Positions 42,286 to 54,014 of a stretch of 64,000 bases of DNA are shown here, piece by piece. Numbering within the stretch: the first letter of the stretch is position 1; every line of letters starts with the position of its first letter. The translations under genes and the position numbers were made by a program. Origin of the DNA: Colocasia esculenta (lineage: Eukaryota > Streptophyta > Magnoliopsida > Alismatales > Araceae); NCBI GenBank assembly GCA_014218235.1, contig CM024755.1, forward strand, positions 41,436,109 to 41,500,108, read 5' to 3'. The notes beneath the pieces are model-generated. The model searched no databases and had not been told where the DNA came from. It saw only the letters and a program-made list of their open reading frames with translations.

Positions 42286-45119
42286 TGTGGACACCTAAAT
42301 TTTCTAATGGGCCCATCCTTGGTCGGCCCAAACTCTTCTCCACAAACAGAAAAGACCATTTAAATGACCCAACCCAAGGCTTGCAAAGCCCATTATCAAG
42401 GCCCATTTCTCCCATGCATGGAGGTGAGCCTAAGAGAGCTCAACACCTCCAAAAGGTGATGCCAAAAATGGCAAAAAGGAGGCCTGCGCATGCAAGGGGC
42501 AGAGAGGGGCTGGCTGAGGCCTTTTGGGGGGTCTTTCTAGAGGCTTCCAAGGAGAAGAAAAAGCCTCTCTTGGAGTGCCTTGCGGGCCAAGCAGAGAGAG
42601 AGAGGGAGAAGGGTCTCGGGAGCAGAAGGGAAGGGAGGAGAGGAGTCTTCTTCTCCAACAGTGGGGCTGCTGCGCTTTCTCCAAGGGGGGCATCTGCAAG
42701 AGAAGTCAAGAAGAGAAAGAAAAGGTGAAGAGAAGGAGAAAAAGAGAGAAAGGAGAGGAGAGATTTACTCCTTTTATGAAGAGTCTTGTCATGTAAGGAG
42801 AGAAAGAGAGGAGAGAGAATGAGATGGCGTGGGATTCCCTTTCCCCTCCTTTCTTTAAGTTTGTTTTTGTACTATCCTTCTTCTTAGCAATAGAAAGGTC
42901 ATGTCTATGTGTCCTCCATCTCCCTTTAATGTGTATGCTTGCTCCTTTGCATTTAATGCTTGTCTCATTCCTTCACATAGGGTATTGCTTTCTTTTTTTT
43001 ATTGCCCACATGGAAGAGGTGGCTACTAATGATGAGGAACCACTACTTCATATGGTTGGTTTCCTCTCACCCAAAGAGCATACATAAGACCACTCTATAT
43101 ACTCCTACACCTCAATAAATGGGGTTTTAGAAGGAATAGAGCTTAATGGCCTTGTGTAAGCCTCCATACATGCATTAAGCTTACGTTTTGCCTATTCATG
43201 AGAGTTTCTTAACTGTCTAAGCTTTAATGGGGTCCCTAAACAGTCCCCTTGCTTGGCTTGGGCCGCCCCCTCCTCGGAGCCTACTTGGGCCCATGGTTTG
43301 CCTTCAAGGGAGGGGTCTTTTCTCACTATTTGGGCCTTCCAAATGAGGTTTCCTCACTGGTTTTCAGCCTCCAAGATGCAGGTTTTCCACTGTTAGAACA
43401 ACCCCCCTATGAGTGCATTTTGCCTTAAGGCATGGCCTCCTTTGCTAGAAAATGAGTTGGACAACTAATGTCCATGCTCAAAGCTTGGCATTGTGTTGCA
43501 ATTGACCCCTTAAACTCCTGTTTTGACCCTCCTAAAGGACCGATTTTCACTGTTTTAAACAGTCCCCTCTAAGAGTTTTCATGATGGGATCATGTCCCTT
43601 TTGCAAGCCATGGGTTGAACAATCAACGTTCATGCCAAAGCTTGGTATTCATGGATTTGGGCCCATTAGATCCCTGTTTGATCCTCTAAAGGGGGCGGTT
43701 CTCACTGTTTGAGAGGCCCATAAGGGATCTTGGTGTGTGGGGCGGATCTCCCATGCTAGCCAAGGGTTGGACAATTGATGTCCATACCCCCCATGCTTAG
43801 TACCTATGGAGAGAGGCCCATTAAGCCCATGGCTGGCCCAAAACTGCCCTCCTCCCAAAAGAGGCCCACTTGCAATCCCGGGTTAGATAATGAAAATCTA
43901 TAACCGGGTATGTGGGCCCATACGGGTTTTACCCACCGACCAGTGTTTGTGTGGTCATGGTGCCATCTCTCCCTTTGAGGGCTTGCCTTGGAGGGTGGCG
44001 CTATGTGCCATTCGGGTATTGTTCATTGGCATACACCCTTCTTTTGGTACCGTCTCCATTTCGGTGGGCGTGTACCGTGCTCTCCCTTATCAACCAAGAT
44101 GGGGGGAGATGCTGCCGGATTCTCTCCAGGAGGGTCGAATCGGCAAGGGTCCTTTCAAAAAAGTAGAAACCCCTAAAGTCTAATGGAGTGGTGCCGAATC
44201 GCGAATAGAACCACGTTGCATACCTTTTAAAGAAAAGAGCGAAGAGAGCCAATTAAAAGAATGTTCCATTATAAGGGCAACGAATAAGCAAATGAAAGCA
44301 TTTCACGTTACACATGTTTTAAAAGAGCAAGAGATCAAATTTAAAAAAAAATCTTTTCATGATAAAAGTAAAAAAAAAAAAGGAAAATAAGCAAATGGGC
44401 CATCTCATGTTTTCAAAAGACTAAAATGGAGCTCTTCTTGTGATAAAAGAACAAATAGATCATCTTATGTTTTCAAAAGAACAAAAGACCCGAATGAGAC
44501 CCTTTTTTTTGTAACAAAAGAACAATAGATCATCCCATGTTTTTTTTTTTTTAAGGGCAAAAGACCGAGTCAAGATCAATTTCATGAATGAAAATAATAA
44601 ATGGGCAAATGGGTAAAAGGACTCAATCACATTTAAATAAAAGACCCGGCAAACTCGAATAGGCATTGTGTCTGCTTATCTCTCCGGCTTAATTTTGAGC
44701 TGCGCCTTGCACTGTTCTCGGATGTCTCCGTACCAAGGCCGTAAGGCTTTCTAATTTCTGGCGATTAATCAAGGTTTTCCCTCCCAGAGGGATGTAATTA
44801 ACGTCGGTGCGTTTAGGTAGCGGCGGGATTTTGGTCCAGGACCCGACACTTCACTTTTGTTTGACGAAGTCAAACGGTGCGCACAATAGACCTAAAGCCC
44901 CCCGACTCTCGGAGGCAAACCATTTGGTTGTCACTTTGGTGACTGGCACGCCCGTGCTGTGCGAATTGCGGATTCATCTCGCGTCACCATTGCTCGTGTA
45001 GCATTCGACGAGACTTGGATTCACAATACACATGCACCCATGAGAACATGATACAACATGATAAATAGAGAACTTTAATATACAAAAATTTTAAATTCGA
45101 AAATTTTTCCATTTCCACA
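42286..45119 (+). repeat. 3' LTR of the giant Ty3/gypsy element
   Basis: It is 2834 bp and matches 9120-11989. In the first ~186 bp the two copies show six 1-bp indels and no substitution. GTTTC follows at 45120-45124. Confidence 0.93.
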
Positions 45120-45124
45120 GTTTC
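45120..45124. repeat. Right target-site duplication GTTTC
   Basis: It is identical to 9115-9119 and falls in the pyrimidine tract of a hAT intron (GTTTCTTTTCAG). Confidence 0.92.
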
Positions 45125-45910
45125 TTTTCAGGACAAACACATCTTGATCCATATGCACAACATCATGGATATGGTGGCTATTATGCCTCTGGATACCAAT
45201 ATGGCGATGATGGTTCGTACATGCAAGTTCCAATCATTCCATCACTAGGGCCTACAATAGTGTGACAGGGGACACACTAATAATATAGAATATCGGCGTA
45301 TGTACGAAAATTGTATCAGAATTACATGTCTTATACTAATTATTTGCTTTTTGTGGAGAGCACATATAATATGAGATTGTTTGGAGATGGAAGTTTACCG
45401 CATACGACGAGGGTTTTGTGGACATACATGCTCAAAATGATGAAGCTAAATACGTAAGAAAATTCATTTCTTGTTAAATGTTCGTATTTAAATGATTTCA
45501 TAAATAAATGACACTCTTAATTATTCTTGTAGATAGCTAGATGAGGAACGTGAGGACAACAATATGAGTATTGTATTTGGTTTCTAAGAATTGATGATTG
45601 CATCCTCAATATTTTTGTTTATGTATATATCATGATTTGACATATTTGTATATAATGTTAGATGAACACTAGATGGTTGTGTTGGGTTGACTTGAATGAT
45701 TAAATGAAGTTTACTACAATTTTCAACCTCTTTATGTGATGTTCTTATGGTTTGCTCATTTTCTTTTGAAGTTTGCTCATTTTAGATATTAATCAAGTCA
45801 CAAAAGAAAAACAAAACAAAAAAAATCAAACATGCCCCTTTTCCACTATATCTTAGTGGTATAATATGGTACCGTGCCACGGAGAATGCGGCACAGTCGA
45901 TCTGCGCGAT
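45125..45910 (+). mobile_element. hAT transposon, right half
   Basis: It continues the element interrupted at 9119: intron end, last exon at 45132-45265, then AT-rich 3' flank. The CG-rich patch at 45868-45915 (GTACCGTGCCACGG, GCGCGATAC) probably belongs to the 3' terminal region. The exact end is not resolved. Confidence 0.55.
45132..45265 (+). pseudogene. hAT transposase last exon
   Basis: A splice acceptor TTTCTTTTCAG ends at 45131. The frame then encodes a His/Tyr/Gly-rich tail (QTHLDPYAQHHGYGGYYASG, then 'YQYGDDGSYMQVPIIPSLGP') and stops at TGA 45263-45265. Such low-complexity Tyr/Gly tails are usual at the C-terminus of plant hAT transposases. The dimerisation domain that should precede it is missing. 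Confidence 0.6.
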
Positions 45911-46218
45911 ACGACCAACCTTGATTCGTATGTCTATTCCACATAACCCATTAATACTTATAATTGCTTACATGTTCATTTCATCTTATTTCAGATTAAA
46001 CAACTCCAAATGTCTATTTAGTGAAAGACAACTTTAGGGACTTAAAGAATTTAATGCTCTTTTAATAGGACTATTTCATATAATTTAAATGTTTCTATGC
46101 TAAATTATACTAATCATAAATATATTATTCATATAATTCACTGAATAAAGTTCAATACTTAAATGGGCTATCATATTGAGGCAGACTAAGGTTACCCATT
46201 GGGCTTCTGAAGTTTGGG
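45266..46218. other. AT-rich stretch, hAT 3' flank and spacer
   Basis: No gene is supported. To about 45910 it is probably hAT 3' sequence; 45930-46218 has no assignable feature. Confidence 0.45.
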
Positions 46219-47925
46219 GTATTACAACCACCGTGTCTCTTTACGTTTTAAGGTGTTTTATGTTGTAGATGGGTTGTTCATAATAGAATGATTGTTGTTA
46301 AATCGTTAGAAGGAACTTTAGTAATTTAGATTTCTTGTTTAGGAGCTAAGAATTTTCTTTTAATGTGATTCTTGTGTTGGACACTACGTATAATTCTTTT
46401 AAATTCTTTCCAAAGCTAGGGTTAGTGTGGAATTGTGGGTTCGTGCGCTTGTAGTGATTGTACAATGGTTGAAGAATGGATTTGATTGGGTTTACTAGGT
46501 GAAAACCTAGGTCTGGGTGTTTTGTGTTAGAATGTGCCACTTAGGGTAGGCACATTTTAAACATGCCCGGAACAACATGTTTAGGTTGTCCAATCGACCA
46601 ATATCTGTGACTAGTTGACCATCTGGTCGACATACCCCATTTTAGGTCAACCGAAATTTCCACTGTTGCCCAATTTGAGGATTTCTAACTGAATGGTTGA
46701 TCGATGCCAGTCATAGGTCGACCGATGGTTTCAAAATTGTTTAATGGCATGCTTAAAGGTTGATTAATTGTTCTATAATGATACATTCAGATATTGGTTT
46801 CTCCAATTCATAGCTTTAGAAATGTGAACATGGTAATTAAGTTTGGTGGTTTGACACTTATTCCTTAAAACCTCTTCAGTTGGGTACCTTAGATTCTCTG
46901 TAAGCCAAGCACATGTGTGTTTGGGGCTAGTCCTGATACAGTGCACCGTCAAGGTCTATATATGTCATCTTCCTAGACTCTGATATTCCTTAGTTTGAGT
47001 TGTACATCCAACTAAGGGAAAGACGATAGTGGCGTCGCGACTCTTGTATGGCTGGTCTTTGTACTCGTAGTTAGGGCCTAGACACTAACAAATGTACTAG
47101 TCCCACGCTAATCCATTGTTCCAAATTGCCTCACTCTACGGGCCCTGGACCTTAGAGGTGTGACAAACATGGGTCTACAGTCCAGCCAAACTACAGATGG
47201 TTGTGTGGTTAGTCTCCCCGACCTTTGTTAGACATTGTGCGATAGTTGGACTTTGAATCCTTGATTGTGAGATTGGGAGGTTTCTTATGTTTGATTTTCT
47301 GGGTTAAAGTTTGATGTCACAAACTAGTTCTTGTGACCCGAGTGCTAGCATCGTGCCTTATGACTCATGCTTCTTGCATTTATGAATCGAATATGGACTT
47401 GAATAGTTTATTTTCTTTTAGCAGCACCTTGTTTCCTTTCTATAGTAGCTTACATTTAATTCTTCATATTAATTAGTTTAATGGGATCTTGTGTATTGCT
47501 AGATTTGCTCGTGTTTCTACGAGTTTTCCTACTGAGGTAGTGAAATTTTTAGGCTCACACCCCTACATCCTTTCAGATGAAGGAGAGCAAGAGAATTTTC
47601 GTCCCTCATCTGAGATTGATCCACATGGTAGTAGAGGTGGGCTTGTACCATTAACAGTGTGGGCTTTTAGTTGTCCTCCTCGAGTATCCCCTAGGATATT
47701 GCATTTTTTTTTTTTTGGTTTGAGTTCATGTACTGGGACAATATAAAATTCATGTAAGCATGTATAAGATCCTACAAATATTTCAATCTTTATGTATGTT
47801 TAACTGTCTTCCCTAGATTCTCACTCGACATGTGTAAGGGGTATCCCTTGAGAGTCTTTATGGCTTGCGGGAGGCAGAGGCAGAGTCGGATCCTTAATAG
47901 GGTTCAGATGGTGAGGACCACCATA
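46219..47925 (+). mobile_element. Old, diverged Tekay-like LTR
   Basis: The segment 46870-47900 follows the order of the Tekay-like LTR at 12157: 'GGGTACCTTAGATTCTCTGT', 'GAGTTGTACATCC', 'AAGGGAAAGACGATAGTGGC' and the closing glycine-rich 'GCGGGAGGCAGAG'. It is AT-shifted, consistent with deamination of methylated CpG. The end abuts a degenerate primer site TTGGTATCAAAG at 47927. The start at TATTACAACC is approximate and no TSD was found. Confidence 0.65.
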
Positions 47926-48059
47926 GTTGGTATCAAAGTAGGTCCAGTTAGAATGTAGAAAGTGAGGAAGAATACAATAGTCCCAGAACATAATTTAAGC
48001 CCACTGTTGGTAGTTGGTCTGGAGTTTTCTTATGTAATTATTATTATGTGGAGTGGATG

Positions 48060-48880
48060 GTGTTTGTTAAAAAATTAAGATGGCAAAAATGAGAAGTTAG
48101 GGAGGTGGTGGAGAAGAGCTAGAAGAGTAGGTGGACCCTATGCAACAACTCTTTAAGAGAATGTGGCAGAGTATGACAGAGTTTTAGGCGAGAGTTCTAC
48201 CCCTAGTCGTACCAATACCTCCAATGTGAGCTTCACCAGTACCACTGATTGCACCATCACCAGCCATGCTAGACGAACACCCCTAATTGCACCTATGGCA
48301 CCAACACTAGAGGAACCTACAACCTTCCTAGAAAGGTACTTGAGATTGCAACCACCTACGTATACAAGAGGACCGAATCCAGACGTAGTAGAACATTGGA
48401 TCCACTAGATTGAGAGGGTATTTACCACTACGAGGTGTTCACCTAAGGAGAAAGTTATTTTTAGCTACTTATCATAGGGATTTGCATAAGAATGGCAAAG
48501 ATTGAAGTTGCAAACAACTTTTGCAGGAAGAGTAGTTCAAAAATATTTCATGACTAGAATGTTTGAAGGTTGTCAATGACACATTTTTCCCAATACAAGT
48601 GTAGCAAACAAAAAGAGAACAATTCAAAACATTACATGAAGAAACTTTATCAATGTTGGAATGTCAGATGAGGTTTATGGCACTCAGTAGATATGCCTCA
48701 TATGTTGTGACTAATGATGCAATGATGATAGAACACTTTATATGGGGGTTGAGGCCAGAATTAGAAGAAGGTGTATCAACTCATATGTGTGAAATAGTGA
48801 AAATGGCAGCTCAGAGGGTAGCAATATTAGAAAGAACTATTGAAGCAAGACATGCTAGAGAGTCATCAGGAGAATCAATC
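48060..48880 (+). pseudogene. Old Tekay-like gag fragment
   Basis: It is homologous to the gag at 14536 but with many stops. Recognisable parts are 'FKRMWQSMTEF', 'VVNDTFFPIQV', 'KREQFKTLHEE', 'LECQMRFMALSRYASYVVTN' and 'MIEHFIWGLRPELEEGV' (clean frame 48653-48880). After 'HARESSGES' homology is lost: 48880-49077 is Pro/Ser-rich with no match, and an LTR begins. No knuckle, protease or RT follows before the gap. Confidence 0.75.
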
Positions 48881-49077
48881 ATCCCTCCTCTCTCCCTCGC
48901 AACCTTTGCCTCCACGAGCTGCTCACCTCCTCCTCCTCCTTCTCCTAACGTCGGTCTAGGAGAGATGGTCTCACCGCTATCAATGCCTCCAACTGTGGTC
49001 CTCCTTGCCCCACTGACGGGTATCCTAGAGACACGAGGTCATCTAGGGAAGCGTAGATTGACCCCATCCTCGCTGGT

Positions 49078-50757
49078 ATAGTCACATCCCAAAGCATGGC
49101 AATGGAAGATTGATTGTTGAGATGTGAGTAGTTGTAAAATAAGCATCTAGCTAGCAATCACATATCACACCAAAAAAATTGGATTTTCATAACTTCAAAC
49201 TCATCATTTCATTTGAATACTCAAATCTAATACATGTTTAACTTCAGTATTTAAGCTACAAGACTATGATGCAATAAAAGAGAGATTACATATTACCCTC
49301 ACTCCTACTACATTATTCTAGTACGCTTAAATGCTCAAACTAAGATACTATGACACCAAGACATTGTGACTCATTCACTAAGACCTGTAGAGCACTCTTC
49401 ACTCTTGATCATCCACAGTGCAGTCTTGGTTTTTCTTCTCATCTATATCCTAGTATCTTGAAATGTTAAGAAGGAGGGTATGAGCGCAGTCGCCCAGTAG
49501 GATGTATACCTCAATGTGCAGGCTATAATATAAGTGACTAACATTTTAAGAACTAGGCAGGCATGAGTAAAACTAAATGTATTGACATGCATGATAAATC
49601 CATTAAAACATAACTAGCGAGAGAGAGTCATGATAACAAGAGTATGATCAAGTAGTAAGAACACTCAAGCATTGAGGTCAAGCATGAGGTACGAGCAAGA
49701 ATGATCAAGAGAGAAGTAGTTTACAAGAACACAGGATGGCCATAGCACGCAAGCAAGCAAGTACGTAACAAGCAAGAACTTTTAACATGTACAATAATCA
49801 AACATGAGTAATAATGTGAACTAAGGATTTATGCCACCTTGGAATGCACACCATGAACATGTGTAATGTGGTTATGTATCTAGCATTCACACATGCAAGT
49901 ACTCCCAGTGCAAATGCCAGTATCATTATGCCCCATGGTTAATAGTATATTTTTGGCTCTCTACCGAGGGGACTAGATTGTAGCCCTTGGACACTCGTCG
50001 TGCCCGATCAAGCATCTCAGTATTTTAAATGTAGATACCCACAGTCAAGCATGGCCAATTTCATGAATTTCAAGAATGTCAATAGTATAATATCATGTCA
50101 TATGAGTAGATTTCAAGAGTAACGGTCTAATGAACATGATTTCAAGAGAGTGATATGTCAAGAGAGAAATTCAATAGCATAATGTCTTAATTTCATTTAG
50201 TTCAATCTTTACTTTAATGACTTGGTTGCATGTGTATATAATCACGCTCTATGGAAAATTAGACAAGAAAGAAAGTGAAAACTATCTCCAAGGAACTTCA
50301 ATGGTACAATCAACTTGGTCTCCATGAGAGAACCCACAAAGTACGAGACTTATGAAGGTCTTAATGAAAAGGTCCTTAGTCCACCAAATCATCAAGAAAG
50401 CCTGCCCATAGTGCAAGTGTGTAAGTGATAGATGTGACTTACAATATCCACAATAACCATCGATTTAAAACATGATGGAAAGCATTAGCATGATAGCATG
50501 TGATAGAACACTAAGCATGATGATAGCAACATGAGTTTGTACATATTAAAGACAAGATATTTATTTTTAATAACACGTTAGATCATCAAGATAAAATTTA
50601 ACAATCATGTGATGAAGAGATCAATCAAGACAATTAAGAGTAATTATAATAACTTTCAGGTTGTTAAAACTTTTACATTGGTTGAAATCCTTTAGGCATT
50701 ATGCAAACTACAATTCACTATAACATGACACTAAACATGACTGACATGACACAAAAC
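49078..50757 (+). mobile_element. Diverged LTR related to the 15374/60224 family
   Basis: Landmarks of the TGTAACGCCCCGAC family occur in the same order: 'CGCCCAGTAGGATGTATACC' (49489), the CCCATGG/ACTCCCAGTGC block near 49910, and 'GAGACTTATGAAGGTCTTAA' (50347). The start TAGTCACATCCC is decayed. It is interrupted at 50758 by another LTR. No coding sequence is seen. Confidence 0.5.
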
Positions 50758-51654
50758 TGTAACATCCCTTCCTTCTTTCATCAACCACCTTCTGCTGAAG
50801 GTAGCAACGTATCGGGCCGTCGCCTTCTAAAGGCGACAGGATGTCTGTCGCATTCTGGTCTTGAACGCGATGGGCATGTCATCGCGTTCCCCTTCTGACC
50901 ACAGCATGCATTTTTTTCCGTTTTGCTATTGGAACAGTTGGAACACGTGTCAAGGCGCTATCAAATGAAGGTGACATGTCAGGTGTCGCGTTCATGGTGT
51001 CAGGCCTGCAAAGGTGACACATGGCGGGTCCGACGGTAAGGTCTGACCATGACTTTGAGGTCGCGACAAGTTGGTCGTTGTGTTCATTACTGAACGTGAC
51101 CACCAAGCCATCGCATTCTCAGATCCGTGGCCTATATACGCAAGGCCATCAAATCTCTCCATTTCTTCCCCTTTCTTCTTCTTCCCTTCCTTCCTCCGAC
51201 CCTCCTTTGTGTGAACTCCTCTGTGGGGAGATTGTGAGAGTGTTGGTGGTGAGGAGATCTTCTCTGGCGTGGTGGCTTCTTCTTCGTGGTGGTGACCTCT
51301 CCTTCGGTGTGTAGGAGGACGTAGATTGCTCATGGACGGCATGAGCGTGGAGCTTGGAGCGAGGAGAAGTTGGCCATGCACACGAGAAGACCCCAGTGGG
51401 TTGGCTCTTCTATTTGAGGTAAGGACTCTTATCCTTCCCCCTAGTTCTATCATACTAGGATCACCCTCCCTTTCTCCAAGCCTTGTAAAGTCCATGATAG
51501 GTGAATGTAGATGCTTGGTTAGATCCTTTGGGCATGATTGGGGGTTTGGGGTTTGAGTATTATCATGTGTGCATGTGAGGATTCATGAGTGTAGATCCCT
51601 TACATTGATATGCATTTGTGTGGATGAGGGTGGTTTGTGTCTCTAGCATGTGTT
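50758..51654 (+). mobile_element. Tekay-like LTR fragment (TGTAACATCCC), ends at the gap
   Basis: It starts TGTAACATCCCTTCC and resembles the LTR at 57261-59564 in its repeated GTCGC/ATCGCG motifs, the CT-rich leader at 51160-51200 and the 'GAGGGTGGTTTGTGTCTCT' end part. A TATA-like CCTATATACG at 51131 precedes the CT-rich leader, a good promoter layout. The rest is lost in the gap. Confidence 0.6.
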
Positions 51655-51754
51655 NNNNNNNNNNNNNNNNNNNNNNNNNNNNNNNNNNNNNNNNNNNNNN
51701 NNNNNNNNNNNNNNNNNNNNNNNNNNNNNNNNNNNNNNNNNNNNNNNNNNNNNN
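51655..51754. other. Assembly gap (100 N)
   Basis: Exactly 100 N, the usual placeholder for a gap of unknown size. Different elements lie on its two sides. Confidence 0.98.
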
Positions 51755-52337
51755 TGATGAAGACCCTCAACCAACAATACATTGTCAATTGAGTTGGAGG
51801 CATACTTACCGACCTTACCTGTGCCGATGATCTGGCCTTTATTGTTACCTCCAAAGATGACTTGACCTCCATCTTTTTCAACCAGCAAACAAAGTTTTTC
51901 TTTGTCGCCCGTCATGTGCCTCGAGCAGCCACTGTCCAAGTACCATTTGTTTTGATTTTGGGTTGCTAGGCATTCCTGCATATATAGATCAGACAAGAGG
52001 TTTTGGTACCCAAATTACTTTGGGTCCCAATGTATCATTCATGCCAAACAGTAAATACTTCGGAATCCAAACTTGTTTGACTGTCTGTTTATTTAGACTA
52101 TTCCAGCATTGTTTATCATTGTGCCTAACATTCTTACAGAAATTGCATGATGAAGATTTTTTCACAACAGTGGGCTTGTTATTCTTGGGAACATGCATGG
52201 GCATTTTACCCTTTTGTTGCCTTGTTAGCTTTTCTTGGGTAGCTTGTTTCCAGACCTGTCGACAACCCTCTTTGGGGTTGTTGACAGATTTCTTAGTTGT
52301 GTTAACAACTGATTTGATTTTCTTGGGTTCCTGTTTC
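51755..52337 (-). pseudogene. Copia second knuckle and protease region
   Basis: It holds CNFCKNVRHNDKQCWNSL, a CCHC-type knuckle at about 52145, then 'GPKVIWVPK' and NKWYLDSGCSRHMTGDKEKL, the copia protease active site D-S-G followed by the C-S-R-H-M-T-G signature (about 51950-51890). 'GNNKGQIIGTGKVG' follows and the frame runs into the gap. The 354-bp frame at 51643-51996 is clean up to the N run. Confidence 0.85.
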
Positions 52338-53417
52338 TTACCCTTGTTTGAGTCTTATTGATCTTTGAGGTGATTTGCTTACTTGTGCTTGGGCTAGAAT
52401 CAACAAAGAAGTTAGCAAATTTTTACCAATTACCTTTGGTTTTACAAGTTGAAATCCAATCCCATGCTTTGCAACAAATACATTAGATCCCAGAATTGCA
52501 TCAAGATTTTGTTTCCCTTTAACAAACTTTGATAGATCTTCAGATTTTCCTTTAAGGTTCTCTTCAGCCTTTTCCAATTTTTCTTTTAGCTTATTATGTT
52601 CACTTTGGAGAGATTCAAGGGAGTTCATTAGACCTTCCCTTTCCTTTTGAGTTTCTTGCAGTTTTATTTTCAAACTGTCCATCTCCTCACAGTGAGCTTC
52701 CTCATCAATTTTCATCATCTCAATCTCTTTGCTCAAGGATGCAATTTGTTCATCATTATTAGTGCCATGAACAAGAGAATTGATTTTCTTTTTGAGTGTT
52801 TTATTTTCAGACTTACATTCAAAGAACTTTTCAAACAAGACTGTATAGGCTTCTTCCCATTCTTCAATTGTATAACTTTCAAAGGAAGAATTTACCTCAT
52901 TGGAGTCGTCGCTTCTTGCCATTAGACATTGAACTTGTTCATCTCTAGAGGTAGCTTGTTCGTCCTCATCTGCATCTTCATCACTCCAAGTAGCCATCAT
53001 TGCTTTGGCTTTCTTGAAGGTGAATTTCTCCTTCTTCAGCTTCTTCTTGAGCTCAGGGCATTCTCCTCTCATGTGCCCTTGTTTCTTGCACTCATAGCAT
53101 TGAATGTCAGATTTTTTGTTAGACTCAAATTTATTTGAAAAATCTTTCTTTTGAAAAGGTTTAGAGTTACCTGACCCTTTCCTTTTGAATTTGAGGAATT
53201 TCTTGAATTGTCTAGTGAGCATGGCCATATCATCATTCTCACTATCACTAGAAGTTTCAAGCTCATCACTTTCCTGTTGAACATCTTTTTTGGAACCTGA
53301 AGAATTTTTCTTGGAGGCTTTTAAGGCGATTAACCTTTTTGGGTTTTCTTCAGTTTCTTTCCTTTTCACATTTATTTCATATGTCATCAGGGAGCCAATT
53401 AGTTCATCTAGTTTCAT
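52338..53417 (-). CDS. Copia gag, C-terminal two thirds
   Basis: This is an unbroken 359-codon frame. It starts in the conserved 'MKLDELIGSLMTYEINVKRK' helix, has an acidic Ser-rich patch and basic linker, the zinc knuckle CYECKKQGHMRGECP (C-x2-C-x4-H-x4-C, about 53105), then 'MMATWSDEDADEDEQA' and a long charged coiled coil from about residue 210 to 320. This layout is the SIRE-type gag. It is a broken polyprotein part rather than a separate gene. Confidence 0.85.
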   Translation of the reverse strand: MKLDELIGSLMTYEINVKRKETEENPKRLIALKASKKNSSGSKKDVQQESDELETSSDSENDDMAMLTRQFKKFLKFKRKGSGNSKPFQKKDFSNKFESNKKSDIQCYECKKQGHMRGECPELKKKLKKEKFTFKKAKAMMATWSDEDADEDEQATSRDEQVQCLMARSDDSNEVNSSFESYTIEEWEEAYTVLFEKFFECKSENKTLKKKINSLVHGTNNDEQIASLSKEIEMMKIDEEAHCEEMDSLKIKLQETQKEREGLMNSLESLQSEHNKLKEKLEKAEENLKGKSEDLSKFVKGKQNLDAILGSNVFVAKHGIGFQLVKPKVIGKNLLTSLLILAQAQVSKSPQRSIRLKQG

Positions 53418-53940
53418 CTTTGAGAGATCTTTTGAATCCTCAATGACAGTGGCCTTGGTGTTCCATGAGTATCTTTCTTAAGACCCTTCAGACCATTTAT
53501 AATTAGCATGAACCTTGCAAACATGTCTGAGATGGTTTCATCATTGTTCATCTTAAACATTCATATTCAAAAATTAGCATGCTTGCTTTTGATTCCCTTA
53601 CCTCGAACGTACCTTCGTAGATCAGTTCAAGTTTGTACCACATCTCTTTCGCTGAAGTGCATGTGGAGACCCTTAAGTATTCTTTGGGATGAACTGCGCA
53701 TTGCATCATGTTCAGGGTGCTCCAGTTGAGAGTTCCCTTCACAATCTGGTCCTTCGTCCAGGTGTCTTCGTCCTCGGGAAGTGTGTATACTCCTTTGCTG
53801 ACAATCTTCCACAATTCGAAGTTTTGCGCTCTCAGAAACATCTGCATGCGGTTTTTCTAATAGGGATAATCAGTACCATCAAAGAAGGGTGGCCTGGTCA
53901 CAGAGTGTCCTTCGGCCATGTACCCCTTATTAGATTCCAT
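53418..53940 (-). pseudogene. Copia gag N-terminus with premature stop
   Basis: ATG at 53940 begins MESNKGYMAEGHSVTRPPFF, then DGTDYPY and a TAG where relatives have Trp (YWKNRM). A single G-to-A change explains it. The domain continues 'MQMFLRAQNFELWKIVSKGV', 'SAKEMWYKLELIYEGTFEV' and, after a shift near 53550, 'TISDMFARFMLIINGLKGL', the UBN2-type copia gag core. The stop at codon 27 would abolish Gag-Pol. Confidence 0.85.
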
Positions 53941-53997
53941 GAGATCGAGACTCTCCTGATCGTAAGATCAAATAAATACAACAGTAAATCGGAGAAA

Positions 53998-54014
53998 CCT
54001 CGCTCTGATACCAA
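53998..54014 (-). other. Primer-binding site of the minus-strand copia (tRNA-Met type)
   Basis: The minus strand reads TTGGTATCAGAGCGAGG immediately after the LTR end TTTCA at 54016. Confidence 0.8.

Larger units (their letters stand above)
9120..45119 (+). mobile_element. Giant Ty3/gypsy retrotransposon, Tat/Ogre-like, with nested insertion
   Basis: One element spans 36,000 bp: 5' LTR 9120-11989, primer site at about 11993, gag, protease, RT, RNase H, second RNase H and integrase on the plus strand, a 9-kb 3' region with an antisense gene, polypurine tract 42272-42285, and 3' LTR 42286-45119. TG...CA ends and identical GTTTC duplications prove a single insertion. Without the chromovirus at 12157-24541 it is about 23.6 kb, in the range of Ogre-type elements. 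The extra archaeal-type RNase H after the normal one is diagnostic of the plant Tat lineage. Every coding domain is present but all are frameshifted, so this copy is non-autonomous as assembled. Confidence 0.92.

Noticed and set aside
49078..50757. Host intergenic DNA
   Set aside because: Several words match the 15374/60224 LTR family in the same order, so a decayed LTR is the simpler reading, at modest confidence.
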